Shown here one piece after another: positions 25,556 through 34,635 of a stretch of DNA of 64,000 nucleotides. The DNA is from Solirubrobacter pauli. Its GTDB lineage: Bacteria > Actinomycetota > Thermoleophilia > Solirubrobacterales > Solirubrobacteraceae. Position 1 is the stretch's first letter, and every line of letters starts with the position of its first letter. Made by a program: the position numbers and the translations under genes. A model generated the notes under the pieces. That model was not told where the DNA came from. It saw only the letters and a list, made by a program, of their open reading frames with translations, and did no database searches. The stretch is from the NCBI RefSeq assembly GCF_003633755.1, contig NZ_RBIL01000001.1, positions 295,426-359,425 on the forward strand. The letters run 5' to 3'.

Positions 25556-27930
25556 CAGGAGAACCTCCGAGTCGAGCTGGCGGTCGTTAGGACGGAGTTG
25601 CCCGCGTACTTGGCCGAGACCGAGAAGGTCTGGCCGTTGCGCGCGGCGGTGACCGAGCGCGAGAACGTGCAGCTCTTAGAGACGCTGACCACCTGGTTGA
25701 GCACCGAGCGGCCGTTGCGCTTGATCTGGACGGTGACTTTGCCCGAGCAGCCCTGCGCCTTCGTGACGTTGGCGGGGAACTTGATCGTGCCGCTGATCGT
25801 CCGGCGGGCCTTGTTGCCCTTGACGTTCTTCTTGGCGACCTTGAGCGTGACCGACGCCTTGAACTTGGGAACGGTCACGGTGGTCGTGGCCTGAGCCGTG
25901 GAACCGAGCTGGTCGGTCACGACGACGCGCAGCGCCTGAGTGCCGACGTCAGCGCCCGAGGGCGTGACCTCGCAGGCATCGAACGGGGCGCCGTTGAGCG
26001 TGCAGACGCTGCGCGCGCCGAGGAACAACTGGACGGACCGGATGCCCGCACCGGCCGTCGGCGTGAAGCGGACGCTCGTCTTACCGGAGAGCGTAGTCGG
26101 GGCCGCGTTGAAAGCGACGGTCGGAGCGGCCGGGGCAGGCGGGTTCGTCGTGACCGGGCACGTGACGGTGACCGTCGTGGAGGCCGAGGCCGTCTGGCCG
26201 ATCGAGTCCATCACGACGCCCGTGTAGGCGCGGGTGCTGCCGCACGCCGCGTCGGCCGGGATCGTCGCCGAGAGCGTGTACGGCGGAAGCGTTGCGAGCC
26301 CGAGCGTGGTGGCGCCGTCGGCAAAGCGAACGCGCTTGATGCCGAAGTCGTCGGAGCCGTTGGCGGTCAGCGTGATCGTGCTACCGCGATCCGCGCTGGC
26401 CGGAGCGCTCAGGGTGACGTTCACCGGCCCGTTGTCGAGCACCGGAATCGGCGCGGTCAAGATCGGCCATGCGCCACCGGTCTCGGGCTTGCTCGGCAGG
26501 CCAGTCGCCGACTGCGGCCCGCTGCGGTAGGGGAAGAAGTCGACGGAGTTCGACGTTGAGCCGCCACCTACGCCGGACTCCTGGAACGCCGTGCCGTTGA
26601 CGCCATTCTCCGGCACCGGCGGGTTGACCGTCGGGTTGATCTGCGGAGGCGGCGTCACCGCGTCGGTGCCGACGTTGCGCACGCCCCACCAGTTGTACTC
26701 GGCCTTGAGCAGCTGACCGGGGTCGGACTGCTGGGTGGCGTTGGGGTTGCCCGTGCGCGTTGTCGTGCCGTCCGCAGCGAGGTTGAGCGCGCCGTAGGAG
26801 TTGTCGACGATGTTCGAGTTCGAGATCTTCGAGTCAATCACGGCGCCCGTAGCAAGCGAGTACTGCGTCAAGCGCGCGCCCGCGTACCGGAGGCCGGCCG
26901 CAAGAACGAGGTTCTCGTTGTTGACCGAGCTCGGCGTGGTGGCCCCGGTCTGCGCGTTCGTGGTCGAACGCAACGGCGCGCCAGTGCCGTTGACCATGTT
27001 CTGCGTGATGAGCGAGCTGTCGACCGACGCGTAGGCGCCTGCGGTCACGCGCACGCCGTCCTGGCCAAACAGCGGGCCGGTCGTGATCTGGCCGGCGGCG
27101 GTGACGCACGTACCAGTGCCCGCGTAGTTCGAGCACTGCGTGCGACCGATCACCTGAGACGCGGTGATGACGCCCCAGTTCACGGCACCCGAAGACGCAA
27201 ACGGCGCAAAGTCGTTCTGCGCACCATCGATAAGGATGCCGACCCGGTTGTACTTGTCAACGCGCGTGCGGTCGATCTCCAGGCGACGGGAACCGTCGAC
27301 CGGCGCCAGCAGGGCGCGCGAGGTCTGGACGATGCCGATGCCCGGCTGGGTGCCGCGATACCCGCCGGGCAGCGTGTACGCGTTGTCCCCCTCGGAGGTG
27401 ACCACGTTCGTGACGTGGCTGCGCTTGACCGAGCCCTTAGCGTCCACGAACGCGATGCCAGCCTCGACCGCGACGGGTCGCCCGGCGGGGTCGTACCCGC
27501 TAACGGTCACGCCAGAGATGTCGGCCTTGAGCGGCTGTGTCGGCGTACCAACGATGGCGATGATGTCGCCGATCCCGTTGCGCAGATCGGGCGTCGGCTC
27601 AAGAATGCTGCCGAAGTTCACGCCGGAACTCTTCGGGCTGATCGTGACGACACCAGCGCCCGCACCCTTGAGCGTGAGGCCGTCCTTGGTGATCGTCACG
27701 GCGTTCGTGCCCGGCGCGCCGCTGCCCTCCGCGTACTTGCCCTGGCAAATCACGATCGTGTCGCCTGGTGCGGCGGCATCGACCGCGGCCTGAACCGACG
27801 TGAAAGCGGCTGCAGGGCAGTCCGCCTTATCGTCGTCGACCGTGAGTGTCGCTGCGTAGGCGCTTGGCGCCAAACACAGGACTCCCGCGCCCACGAGCGC
27901 GGGAAGGAACGCGTACTTCAAAGAAACCAT
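25555..27930 (-). CDS. secreted beta-helix protein with Ig-like repeats
   Basis: About 791 residues from ATG 27930 (AGGACG upstream; frame open to 27972). Signal peptide ends ...SAYAATLTV. Residues ~30-450 form a right-handed beta-helix: AAVDAAAPGDTIVICQGKYAEG start, DGLTLKGAG, recurrent NxxIxDNSYG turns. Two or three Ig-like/Big domains follow and then a basic beta tail. Proteins of this shape bind or cleave polysaccharide; no catalytic Asp/Lys set is obvious. Co-transcribed with the carboxypeptidase. Confidence 0.8.
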   Translation of the reverse strand: MVSLKYAFLPALVGAGVLCLAPSAYAATLTVDDDKADCPAAAFTSVQAAVDAAAPGDTIVICQGKYAEGSGAPGTNAVTITKDGLTLKGAGAGVVTISPKSSGVNFGSILEPTPDLRNGIGDIIAIVGTPTQPLKADISGVTVSGYDPAGRPVAVEAGIAFVDAKGSVKRSHVTNVVTSEGDNAYTLPGGYRGTQPGIGIVQTSRALLAPVDGSRRLEIDRTRVDKYNRVGILIDGAQNDFAPFASSGAVNWGVITASQVIGRTQCSNYAGTGTCVTAAGQITTGPLFGQDGVRVTAGAYASVDSSLITQNMVNGTGAPLRSTTNAQTGATTPSSVNNENLVLAAGLRYAGARLTQYSLATGAVIDSKISNSNIVDNSYGALNLAADGTTTRTGNPNATQQSDPGQLLKAEYNWWGVRNVGTDAVTPPPQINPTVNPPVPENGVNGTAFQESGVGGGSTSNSVDFFPYRSGPQSATGLPSKPETGGAWPILTAPIPVLDNGPVNVTLSAPASADRGSTITLTANGSDDFGIKRVRFADGATTLGLATLPPYTLSATIPADAACGSTRAYTGVVMDSIGQTASASTTVTVTCPVTTNPPAPAAPTVAFNAAPTTLSGKTSVRFTPTAGAGIRSVQLFLGARSVCTLNGAPFDACEVTPSGADVGTQALRVVVTDQLGSTAQATTTVTVPKFKASVTLKVAKKNVKGNKARRTISGTIKFPANVTKAQGCSGKVTVQIKRNGRSVLNQVVSVSKSCTFSRSVTAARNGQTFSVSAKYAGNSVLTTASSTRRFS

Positions 27931-27972
27931 CCCCCTCGTCCTGCGCGCGCGACCGTGCGCGCGCTGATCCAA

Positions 27973-29034
27973 CGCGGATGATCGCCGATTCCGCCTCCCC
28001 CAGTTTGATTTCCCCGTTGAGTCGGCTCAACACCCGACGCCGTACGCGCCGAGCCCTGATCGCCGCGCCAGACGTAGTCCTCTGCAGCTGGGCCACATCG
28101 ACTCACGAGGCCCCGCGAGCAGATAGCGACGGCCCTGCCGCGCCCAGGCCAAGCCCTGGAGCCAGACTTGGGACGGCGCGATTCGGCCAGCAAATCGCCG
28201 CTCGCACGCACCCCAAAGACGACCGGGGTTGCGGGCCCAGGCCTTAACCCGGAAGGGCGCAGGACAAGCAAGAAGCCAGCCGCCGCGCCCTCCCAGTGAG
28301 GTTGAGCAAGGGGGTTGGTATTCCCGAACTCAGCAAACATCCTCGCACAACGGTCAAGACGCTAGCGAACTCGGCACTCGTCCCATCGCTCTCGTTCGCG
28401 CGGTCAGCATCCCCGGCACGACGACAGGGCCGCGACAAGCTTCAGGCCGGCAGCTTCAGCGAGCACGTAGCTCCGCCGCTCGGTCACTCCGGACATCGCC
28501 TCGGCGACGGTAGGCCAGACGCCAGGCACCTTCGTCACAAAAATGCGCGCTGGCGGGTCTGTGCACGCGTGCGGAGCTATCCAAACGCTTCAGACGCATT
28601 GCCCGACCTGGGCGTGAGCCAACGCAGACTCACGGCCAGATCCGGACGCAAGCCGCCGAGGGCTCCGCCGTCGAGCTACTGAGCGGGTCCAAACTTCAGG
28701 CACGCCTGAGGCCCCAAGAAGGAAGGAGGGAGCGGGAATGCAAGCCACCAACCAACCTAGGGTGCCCTCAGGGTGCGGCGACCAACGAACTACGCCCACC
28801 GGGACGTGGAGTAGTCGCCAGCAGGCTCGTTGCCCGCTGCACACGCCAACGTACCAGTTGTTGCGACATCGACACGCAGGGCAAAGGTCCAGACAATCGG
28901 GCGCACGTCCGGAGAACACGCGCGCCGGCACGGCCACTCCGGCGTCCGCACGACGGCCGGTCGCTAGCCACACGCGCTCAACCCTGCCGTCGACGGCGAG
29001 GCCGCAAAGGACCAAGACCCCGGACCCGATCTAA
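27973..29034. other. 1.06-kb intergenic region
   Basis: Between divergent genes. All long frames here have shadow-like composition and no ribosome-binding sites. It should carry the promoter of the beta-helix/carboxypeptidase operon near its left end. No repeat or strong dyad noticed. Confidence 0.4.
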
Positions 29035-29064
29035 TTGACAGCGACTGATCGGTTCCAATACGGT
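29035..29064 (+). promoter_or_regulatory. sigma70-like promoter
   Basis: TTGACA at 29035-29040, 18 nt, TACGGT at 29059-29064. The -35 is perfect; the -10 matches at three key positions. It points at the large secreted protein gene. Confidence 0.55.
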
Positions 29065-29069
29065 TTCGC

Positions 29070-29097
29070 GTGTTGCGGGGGTGGAGTCTCGCAACAC
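29070..29097 (+). repeat. 8-bp inverted repeat around the start codon
   Basis: GTGTTGCG (29070-29077) and CGCAACAC (29090-29097). The GTG start at 29081 sits in the loop and the putative transcription start falls just upstream, so the structure could act as an operator or occlude translation. Confidence 0.5.
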
Positions 29098-32000
29098 AAG
29101 CCAACCAATAGGGAGCGGGTCTATTTTGGGCGTAAGCCACGGTGGCGCGAGCCACCACTGCGCTCAAGCTGTTCGTGTCGCCAGCCAGCGTCATCGCCTG
29201 GCTGTGCGGCGTAGCTTGAGCATTCTGAGAGCCGCGGCAGCGGCTGCTGTATTGACCGGATCGCTGGTCAACGCAAGCAATGTCGAAGCGTCTGTCGTTA
29301 CGGAGCCGGCGCGAGTTCAGGCCTGCCAGCGCCTAGAGCCAACCCTCGGCACAGCTACCGTTCCGAGCTGCGCTGCCGCTACGGGAACCGTCGGCGCGTA
29401 CAAGACCGGCCTGGCAGCCGGTGGCGAGGCCTCGTACGTCGTCAAGTTCGCCCAATCAACGCTGGCGGCCAACGAAGTCATCGAGTCAGCCAAGCTGCGG
29501 ATGACGCTTGAGTGCAACGAACTCGAGCGCCCCTGTACCAACGTTGGAGCCTTCCGCTTGACATCGGCGGGTAACGGCACCACGACCACCGAAGCGACGA
29601 CCGCGCTCGGTACATGGTCCACCGCCGAACAGTCCGGCGAGGTCGAGCTCGACATGACGTCGACCGTTGCCGATTGGGATCTCTACGCGCGAACGAATGG
29701 TGCGTCGGGGAGCCCGAATCACGGCATCATCCTTCGCGCTCTCCCGCGCGCGACAATCGCCAGCGCGATCAGCGACTGCGTGCAGGCAACCGTCGATGAC
29801 GCCTGCTTCTCGGCAACGGTGAGCGAACCCATGTTCTCAGGCGCGGGCGGCCCGGTTCTTGAGATCGCGACCAAGACGGTCGATTCGAGCCCGACCCCGA
29901 CGCCCACCCCCACTCCGACTGGAACTCCAACCCCGTTCCCCGAGCCCACCGCAACGCCCACAGCAGCCCCAGACGGTGGGACCGCGGAGCGCGTCCGTCT
30001 CATCAAACGAACCTCGTGGGCGGACGGCCGGCTGTTCTTCGGCCACAGCACTACGCACGCTGCGCAGATCGTCAGCGCCACGCTGTTCTCCGGCGACCTC
30101 TCCTGGTCCACAAACGGAGATGAATGCAGCGGGAAGACCCTCAACAACGCCAACGGCGGCTGCACCCTACGCGTCTCCGGCACTGCCGGCACCGTGCGGA
30201 TGATGTTCACGGACGGGCGCCACCAAGACATCGCCGTCGACCTCTCCGAGTACTCCCCCCCGACCGGCGGGACCGTCGGACCGGTCATGCGCGTCGATCT
30301 TGAGAACACGATCGACCCATATTCCCTGTGGGTCATGAACGTCGGGGAGATGTCCACCGGCAGCGATCAGATCACGGGCGTGCAGATCGAGTCCGGCGAT
30401 CTGGGATGGGTCGGACGAGACTCAGACGAGTGCACGGGCGCGTTTTTCGGCAGCTACGGCGACACGTGCCTTCTGCGTTTGACTGGCGGCGCAGGGACCA
30501 TTCGCTTTTCCTTCGCCTCTGGGGCGATCAGTGACCTCGTTATCACCGGGGACGAATTCGCCGCGGCGTACCCCGGAATCACCGACGAAGAATGGGCGGA
30601 CGACCGTCCTCGCATAGCGCTGGAACTTAAGTCAGGATCGCGCGTGCTGACCAGTCCGTCAGCCGTATCCGGCACCGTAACGCTCGACGCACAAGCCACA
30701 GCCCTCAACGGCATCGAGTCCGAATGGGTTTCGATCTCGGGCGGCCCAGACCACATCTCGCAGACACTCACAGGCCGCAACGGCTCGTGCGGGGGCGCGC
30801 TCAAACTTGGGCGCCGCTCGTGCGGGCAAGTGCAATCGCTCGCAAACAGTTTCAGCACCACCGGCTTCCCGGAAGGGGTCTACACCATCTCGTACCGCGC
30901 CACAGGCGCCAACGGAATGATGACGTGGGCTCCGAGCGTTGAGATCTTCATCGACAACAACCCGCCCCTGCTCACCATTAGCGGAGGGGTCTGGGACAGC
31001 CAGTTCAGCGGCCATCTGACCAGCAGCGACGTCAGAGTCGCGGCCGATGACACTGGAACCGGCGTGACCAAGGTCGGTCTCGACGAGAAAGTCGGAAACA
31101 CCTGGCAACAGCGCAGACTCGCCCAGCGAACCTGCGCGCAGCCAGCGTGCTCACCGAAAAACTACAGCGCAGCCTTCTCGCTGGAGTCCCCAACGTCTGT
31201 CCTGACGAGTTGGCAGACCGGCACCTACACGTTCCGCGGCACAGCCGAAGACCTCGCTCTCAACACCGCGGCGCTGAGCTGGGATGTGCCCTACTGGGAT
31301 ACATCCTGGCGCCACGGCGGCGCCGACCACGTCATCAACAACGACACCGAGATCAACGCGATCCGAACACTGCTCGGCGCCACGGGATATCTCAACTCCG
31401 CCGTCTGGAACGGCATCTACACCGGGGAACGACCTCTGATCTACCCGACGTCCTGGACTTATGGCGGCGCCGACCACACCGTCAATGCCAGCTCGGAAAT
31501 CAACCAGGTCAGGGCCGCCCTGGGCGAAAACGGATACCTCAATTCCCGAGTCTGGAACGATCTCAGCCCAGCCGATCAACCACGCATCTACCCCACGTCG
31601 TGGAACTACGGAGGGGCTGATCGCACTCTGTGGACCAACACACAAGCTGAGATCCCCGCAGTGCGCGTCGCGATCGGCGACTACGGATACCTCGAAATGC
31701 AGGAGCCGGCTTGGGCTGGCATTGCGCCCTCTGAACGTCAGTTGGTCTATGAGGCCTCCTGGGTCCTCGGCGGTGCCGACCACACCCTCACAACCAACAC
31801 CGCAGCCGAGCTACCCCAGTTCCGCGAGCGCCTACGAAACGGCGGATACCTTTCCTCCGACTTCTGGAAGGCGATCGCGCCAATCGATCAGCCCTTGGTC
31901 TACCCGATCTCGTGGTCTCTCGGGTACGCGGATCACACGATCAACAACCAAGGCGAAGTCGAAGTGTTCGAGGCCTACCTCTCCCAGGCCACGACCGACG

Positions 32001-32908
32001 CGCAATACAACGCGGTTCTCGACGGCATGGCGCCGGGCGACCTCACCTACGCCGACGCCCACCACACCACCCGCACATGGTACGGCGAATCCGGAGCCTC
32101 GATCACGGGCGAGCCCCTGCCCACCGACGCCCAATCTCTCACGCCGGCTCAGCCGCTCGCGTCCGCGGCGTCCGCTTCCTCGGGTAGCACCTCAGACGAG
32201 GTGTCGTCCGGGTTCATGACCGAGATTCGAAACGGCGTGACGACGACGACCCCCCTGGCCAACGCCGCTCAGGCAAACGGACCGGACTGCGGGGTCACGA
32301 GAACCAACAACAAGCTCAAGCGGATCGAGATCCCTCCCTACAACGCTATTAGCGACAGCGGCACACTCCGCAGCCAGTTGATCGTCTACTACCAGAACGA
32401 CGCCGGCATGGTGCACGACTCCGTGACCGGGAAGCCGAAATACCAGACCCGGGAATTTATCGCCTGTGGGCTCGGCGGCGCCCAAGTCCACAAAGGAGGC
32501 AAGCTGCACGACTACATGGTCGCGGTGTACCCCGACTATCTGACCGACATCACCTTCGGCGGACCAAAGTACGGCGACGCTGCCAGGGGCACCAACCAAC
32601 AGTCCCTCACGGTGGGATTCACGACGGGCTCAATGGTCTCAGTTAGCGCTGGCTACAACTGGACCGACGGGGACCAAATGGGGGGACAGCCAGGATTTGC
32701 GCTCCATCGCGACGTCATGACCGCCAACCAGAAAAAGTGGGAGGTCAACATGGCGTCCGCCTACTGGATCTCCTCCCGCAACGGACCCGGGGGCACCTAC
32801 TATCACTGGGGCTCCACGAAGTACCAAGGCAACGCGGTTCTACAGAAGTACCGCACGAAGATGTCCCAGCCGCTCCCACGGTTCCGCCACTTCCGCCACG
32901 CCAGCTGA
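29081..32908 (+). CDS. very large secreted protein: DNRLRE-like domain plus GGADHT repeats
   Basis: 1275 residues. Signal peptide around residues 43-70 (SLSILRAAAAAAVLTGSLVN). Next a DNRLRE-like sandwich (SYVVKFAQSTLAANEVIESA; TSTVADWDLYAR; HGIILRALP), a Pro-Thr linker and two related ~100-residue domains with a CxxxxLxxxxGxCxLRxxGxxG pattern. Ig-like domains, five tandem GGADHT units (about 31299-32060) and a C-terminal globular domain of ~250 residues with two cysteines follow. Probably surface-bound or released. GTG start is uncertain. Confidence 0.75.
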   Translation: MESRNTSQPIGSGSILGVSHGGASHHCAQAVRVASQRHRLAVRRSLSILRAAAAAAVLTGSLVNASNVEASVVTEPARVQACQRLEPTLGTATVPSCAAATGTVGAYKTGLAAGGEASYVVKFAQSTLAANEVIESAKLRMTLECNELERPCTNVGAFRLTSAGNGTTTTEATTALGTWSTAEQSGEVELDMTSTVADWDLYARTNGASGSPNHGIILRALPRATIASAISDCVQATVDDACFSATVSEPMFSGAGGPVLEIATKTVDSSPTPTPTPTPTGTPTPFPEPTATPTAAPDGGTAERVRLIKRTSWADGRLFFGHSTTHAAQIVSATLFSGDLSWSTNGDECSGKTLNNANGGCTLRVSGTAGTVRMMFTDGRHQDIAVDLSEYSPPTGGTVGPVMRVDLENTIDPYSLWVMNVGEMSTGSDQITGVQIESGDLGWVGRDSDECTGAFFGSYGDTCLLRLTGGAGTIRFSFASGAISDLVITGDEFAAAYPGITDEEWADDRPRIALELKSGSRVLTSPSAVSGTVTLDAQATALNGIESEWVSISGGPDHISQTLTGRNGSCGGALKLGRRSCGQVQSLANSFSTTGFPEGVYTISYRATGANGMMTWAPSVEIFIDNNPPLLTISGGVWDSQFSGHLTSSDVRVAADDTGTGVTKVGLDEKVGNTWQQRRLAQRTCAQPACSPKNYSAAFSLESPTSVLTSWQTGTYTFRGTAEDLALNTAALSWDVPYWDTSWRHGGADHVINNDTEINAIRTLLGATGYLNSAVWNGIYTGERPLIYPTSWTYGGADHTVNASSEINQVRAALGENGYLNSRVWNDLSPADQPRIYPTSWNYGGADRTLWTNTQAEIPAVRVAIGDYGYLEMQEPAWAGIAPSERQLVYEASWVLGGADHTLTTNTAAELPQFRERLRNGGYLSSDFWKAIAPIDQPLVYPISWSLGYADHTINNQGEVEVFEAYLSQATTDAQYNAVLDGMAPGDLTYADAHHTTRTWYGESGASITGEPLPTDAQSLTPAQPLASAASASSGSTSDEVSSGFMTEIRNGVTTTTPLANAAQANGPDCGVTRTNNKLKRIEIPPYNAISDSGTLRSQLIVYYQNDAGMVHDSVTGKPKYQTREFIACGLGGAQVHKGGKLHDYMVAVYPDYLTDITFGGPKYGDAARGTNQQSLTVGFTTGSMVSVSAGYNWTDGDQMGGQPGFALHRDVMTANQKKWEVNMASAYWISSRNGPGGTYYHWGSTKYQGNAVLQKYRTKMSQPLPRFRHFRHAS
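31299..32060 (+). repeat. five tandem ~50-residue GGADHT coding repeats
   Basis: Units run P-x-SW-x-x-GGADHT-x-N ... EI-x-x-VR-x-x-LG-x-x-GYLNS-x-VW-x-x-I-x-x-x-ERPLIY. The last unit is degenerate (GYADHT). The protein level is conserved while the DNA differs, so the repeats are old. Confidence 0.75.
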
Positions 32909-33849
32909 TGCACCCGCGAGGCTCTCAAGTATGCGTGTTGCTCGCGAGTCTCGCGCTTAGCTGCGGGGGGAGCGACAACTCCCCCCGCAGCACCGCCACA
33001 CCATCCGCAACCGCTCCGAACTCTGTCGAATCTCTCTTCAGCCTGACTGAAGGTGGGCGGCTGCTCGTCCTTTGCGGGCCCGATAACACCTCAACGGACA
33101 TCTACGAAGTCACTCGCGCAGGCCTGCTTCGGCAGACCGAATCTCCGAGCGGCGAGCCGGTCTACAGCTTCTCGGCGGCAGGCAATCGCATCGCCTTCGT
33201 GTATCCGGATCAATCCGCTCAGCCGACTGTCGCCGTACGCGACCTCGACGATCGCGACAAGGCAGCTCGCGGGACTCTGGTCGGGTATGGCGACATTGCC
33301 GCGATCAGCACTGACGGAACTGTCGCCTGGACGCAGAGGACGTCCAGGCGCGGCAAACTTGTCACTCAGGTCCGGATCAAACGTGAGGGTCAGCCGGCAG
33401 TACGAGCCACGACGTACCCGGAAATTTGGGACTTGTCCTACAGCACCGGCCGTCTCGACGCGCAAGTCGCCTCCGCTTCGGGAAAGCGTTTCAAGTGGAT
33501 TAGGGCGGCCGACCGGCCGTGGCCGGCGGGCCGCTCCCAGAAGCTCGCAATGCACGTTCCCGGGCGCATCGTCTCGTCGGTCAACGGCAAACTCGCATAC
33601 GAAACCGCCAGAGATCCCAACAACACGCTGTACATCAGCGACGAGCAAGGACGCACGACGCGAAAAACGCGGAGCGCTTGGTCGCCGTACGCCTGGAGTC
33701 CCGACGAACGACAGCTGCTAGTGGCTCGCAACAACCCTAAAGCTCCCCTCGGCTTGATGGACGTCGCCACCGGAGCCGTTCGGTCGATCGGTCCGCTTCC
33801 TTGCGGCTGGGTCGCTTCCGCTCAGTGGCTTAAGCAAGCACCTCGCTAG
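32908..33849 (+). CDS. lipoprotein with beta-propeller (TolB/WD-like) repeats
   Basis: 313 residues. ATG 32908 overlaps the TGA of the previous gene (TGATG). Lipobox LALSC with Cys19 after a short hydrophobic stretch. The rest has blades such as YSFSAAGNRIAFVYPD, AISTDGTVAWTQ, WSPDERQLLVARN and LGLMDVATGAVR, typical of a six-bladed propeller. Translational coupling suggests it acts with the repeat protein at the membrane surface. Confidence 0.75.
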   Translation: MHPRGSQVCVLLASLALSCGGSDNSPRSTATPSATAPNSVESLFSLTEGGRLLVLCGPDNTSTDIYEVTRAGLLRQTESPSGEPVYSFSAAGNRIAFVYPDQSAQPTVAVRDLDDRDKAARGTLVGYGDIAAISTDGTVAWTQRTSRRGKLVTQVRIKREGQPAVRATTYPEIWDLSYSTGRLDAQVASASGKRFKWIRAADRPWPAGRSQKLAMHVPGRIVSSVNGKLAYETARDPNNTLYISDEQGRTTRKTRSAWSPYAWSPDERQLLVARNNPKAPLGLMDVATGAVRSIGPLPCGWVASAQWLKQAPR

Positions 33850-34589
33850 CACGTTCGCGTCAGCTTAGAAGCGGGTCACCTGCGCGGCGTGATGGTGGCG
33901 GCGCTGCCAACCCAAGCGCGAGGCTCCGGCCTAATCGCGAGTGCGGGGCGCGCTGCGCCCGTCGCAGCGTCGCGCTCAGACGCCCCCTAACCTGTGCAGG
34001 CCCAGGGCTCGGACTCGTCCTACGTCCTGAACTTGCCGGCAGGGGTTTACTGGCGTCAGCTCCGCACGCTAGAGGCCATCAACGCCGGACTCGCGTACCT
34101 GCTCCAGTGAGCTGAAGCTTGGCCCTTGCTGTGCCAAGTTCGGCCAACTCGACTTCGGACGACCTCCTGCCGGTGATGCAGCGGCACCTTCGTCAATTGC
34201 CAGCAGGAGCGTCTCAACGGAGACGATCCCCGCCGGAACGCGACACCGGCACCCGAGTTCAGGAGACTTGATCGCGAGGCAGACCCGCTGAGGTCGTAGC
34301 GTCCCGGTGCCGATCAACCGCCCGCGTTGACGCGTTCCGCGTTCCTAAAGGCGGCTCACCTGACGTCTCCATCCCTTTGCTGTGCGCCGTTGGCCTCCGC
34401 CGCAGCCTGACGAACGTCACGCTGCGTACAGAATCCGGTCTACAGCGGGAGAAGGATCACACAAGCCTCTCAATCGCTTCAGCGAGACGACTTGCGGTCG
34501 ATCCACGATCTGGCGGGCCGCTTGCCTGTTTATTCAGTCGGTTGCTCCTTTGCTCAGGCTGTTCATCACGCGGTCGGAGACCGCAGCGA
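33850..34589. other. intergenic region upstream of the sigma factor gene
   Basis: About 740 bp. A short plus-strand frame ending at ~34110 (AGVYWRQLRTLEAINAGLAY) looks protein-like but has no clear start; it may be the remnant of a small gene. Nothing else is supported apart from the promoter at its right end. Confidence 0.35.
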
Positions 34590-34628
34590 AGAATTTTGTG
34601 GGACAAGGCGAGAGCCGCGTCTCCTGAG
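34590..34628 (+). promoter_or_regulatory. diverged element-specific promoter before the sigma factor gene (copy 7)
   Basis: AGAATTTTGT, then GGGACA at 34600-34605 and CTCCT at 34621-34625. The distance from GGGACA to CTCCT (21 nt, start to start) is the same as in copies 1-3; the last bases differ (GAG instead of AG). The ATG is 36 nt from the first G. It suggests autoregulation. Confidence 0.55.
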
Positions 34629-34635
34629 GACGTAG

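Noticed and set aside
30960-31010. GGGACA inside the giant secreted protein gene
   Set aside because: No CCTCCTAG-like box downstream and no start codon; chance hit in coding sequence.
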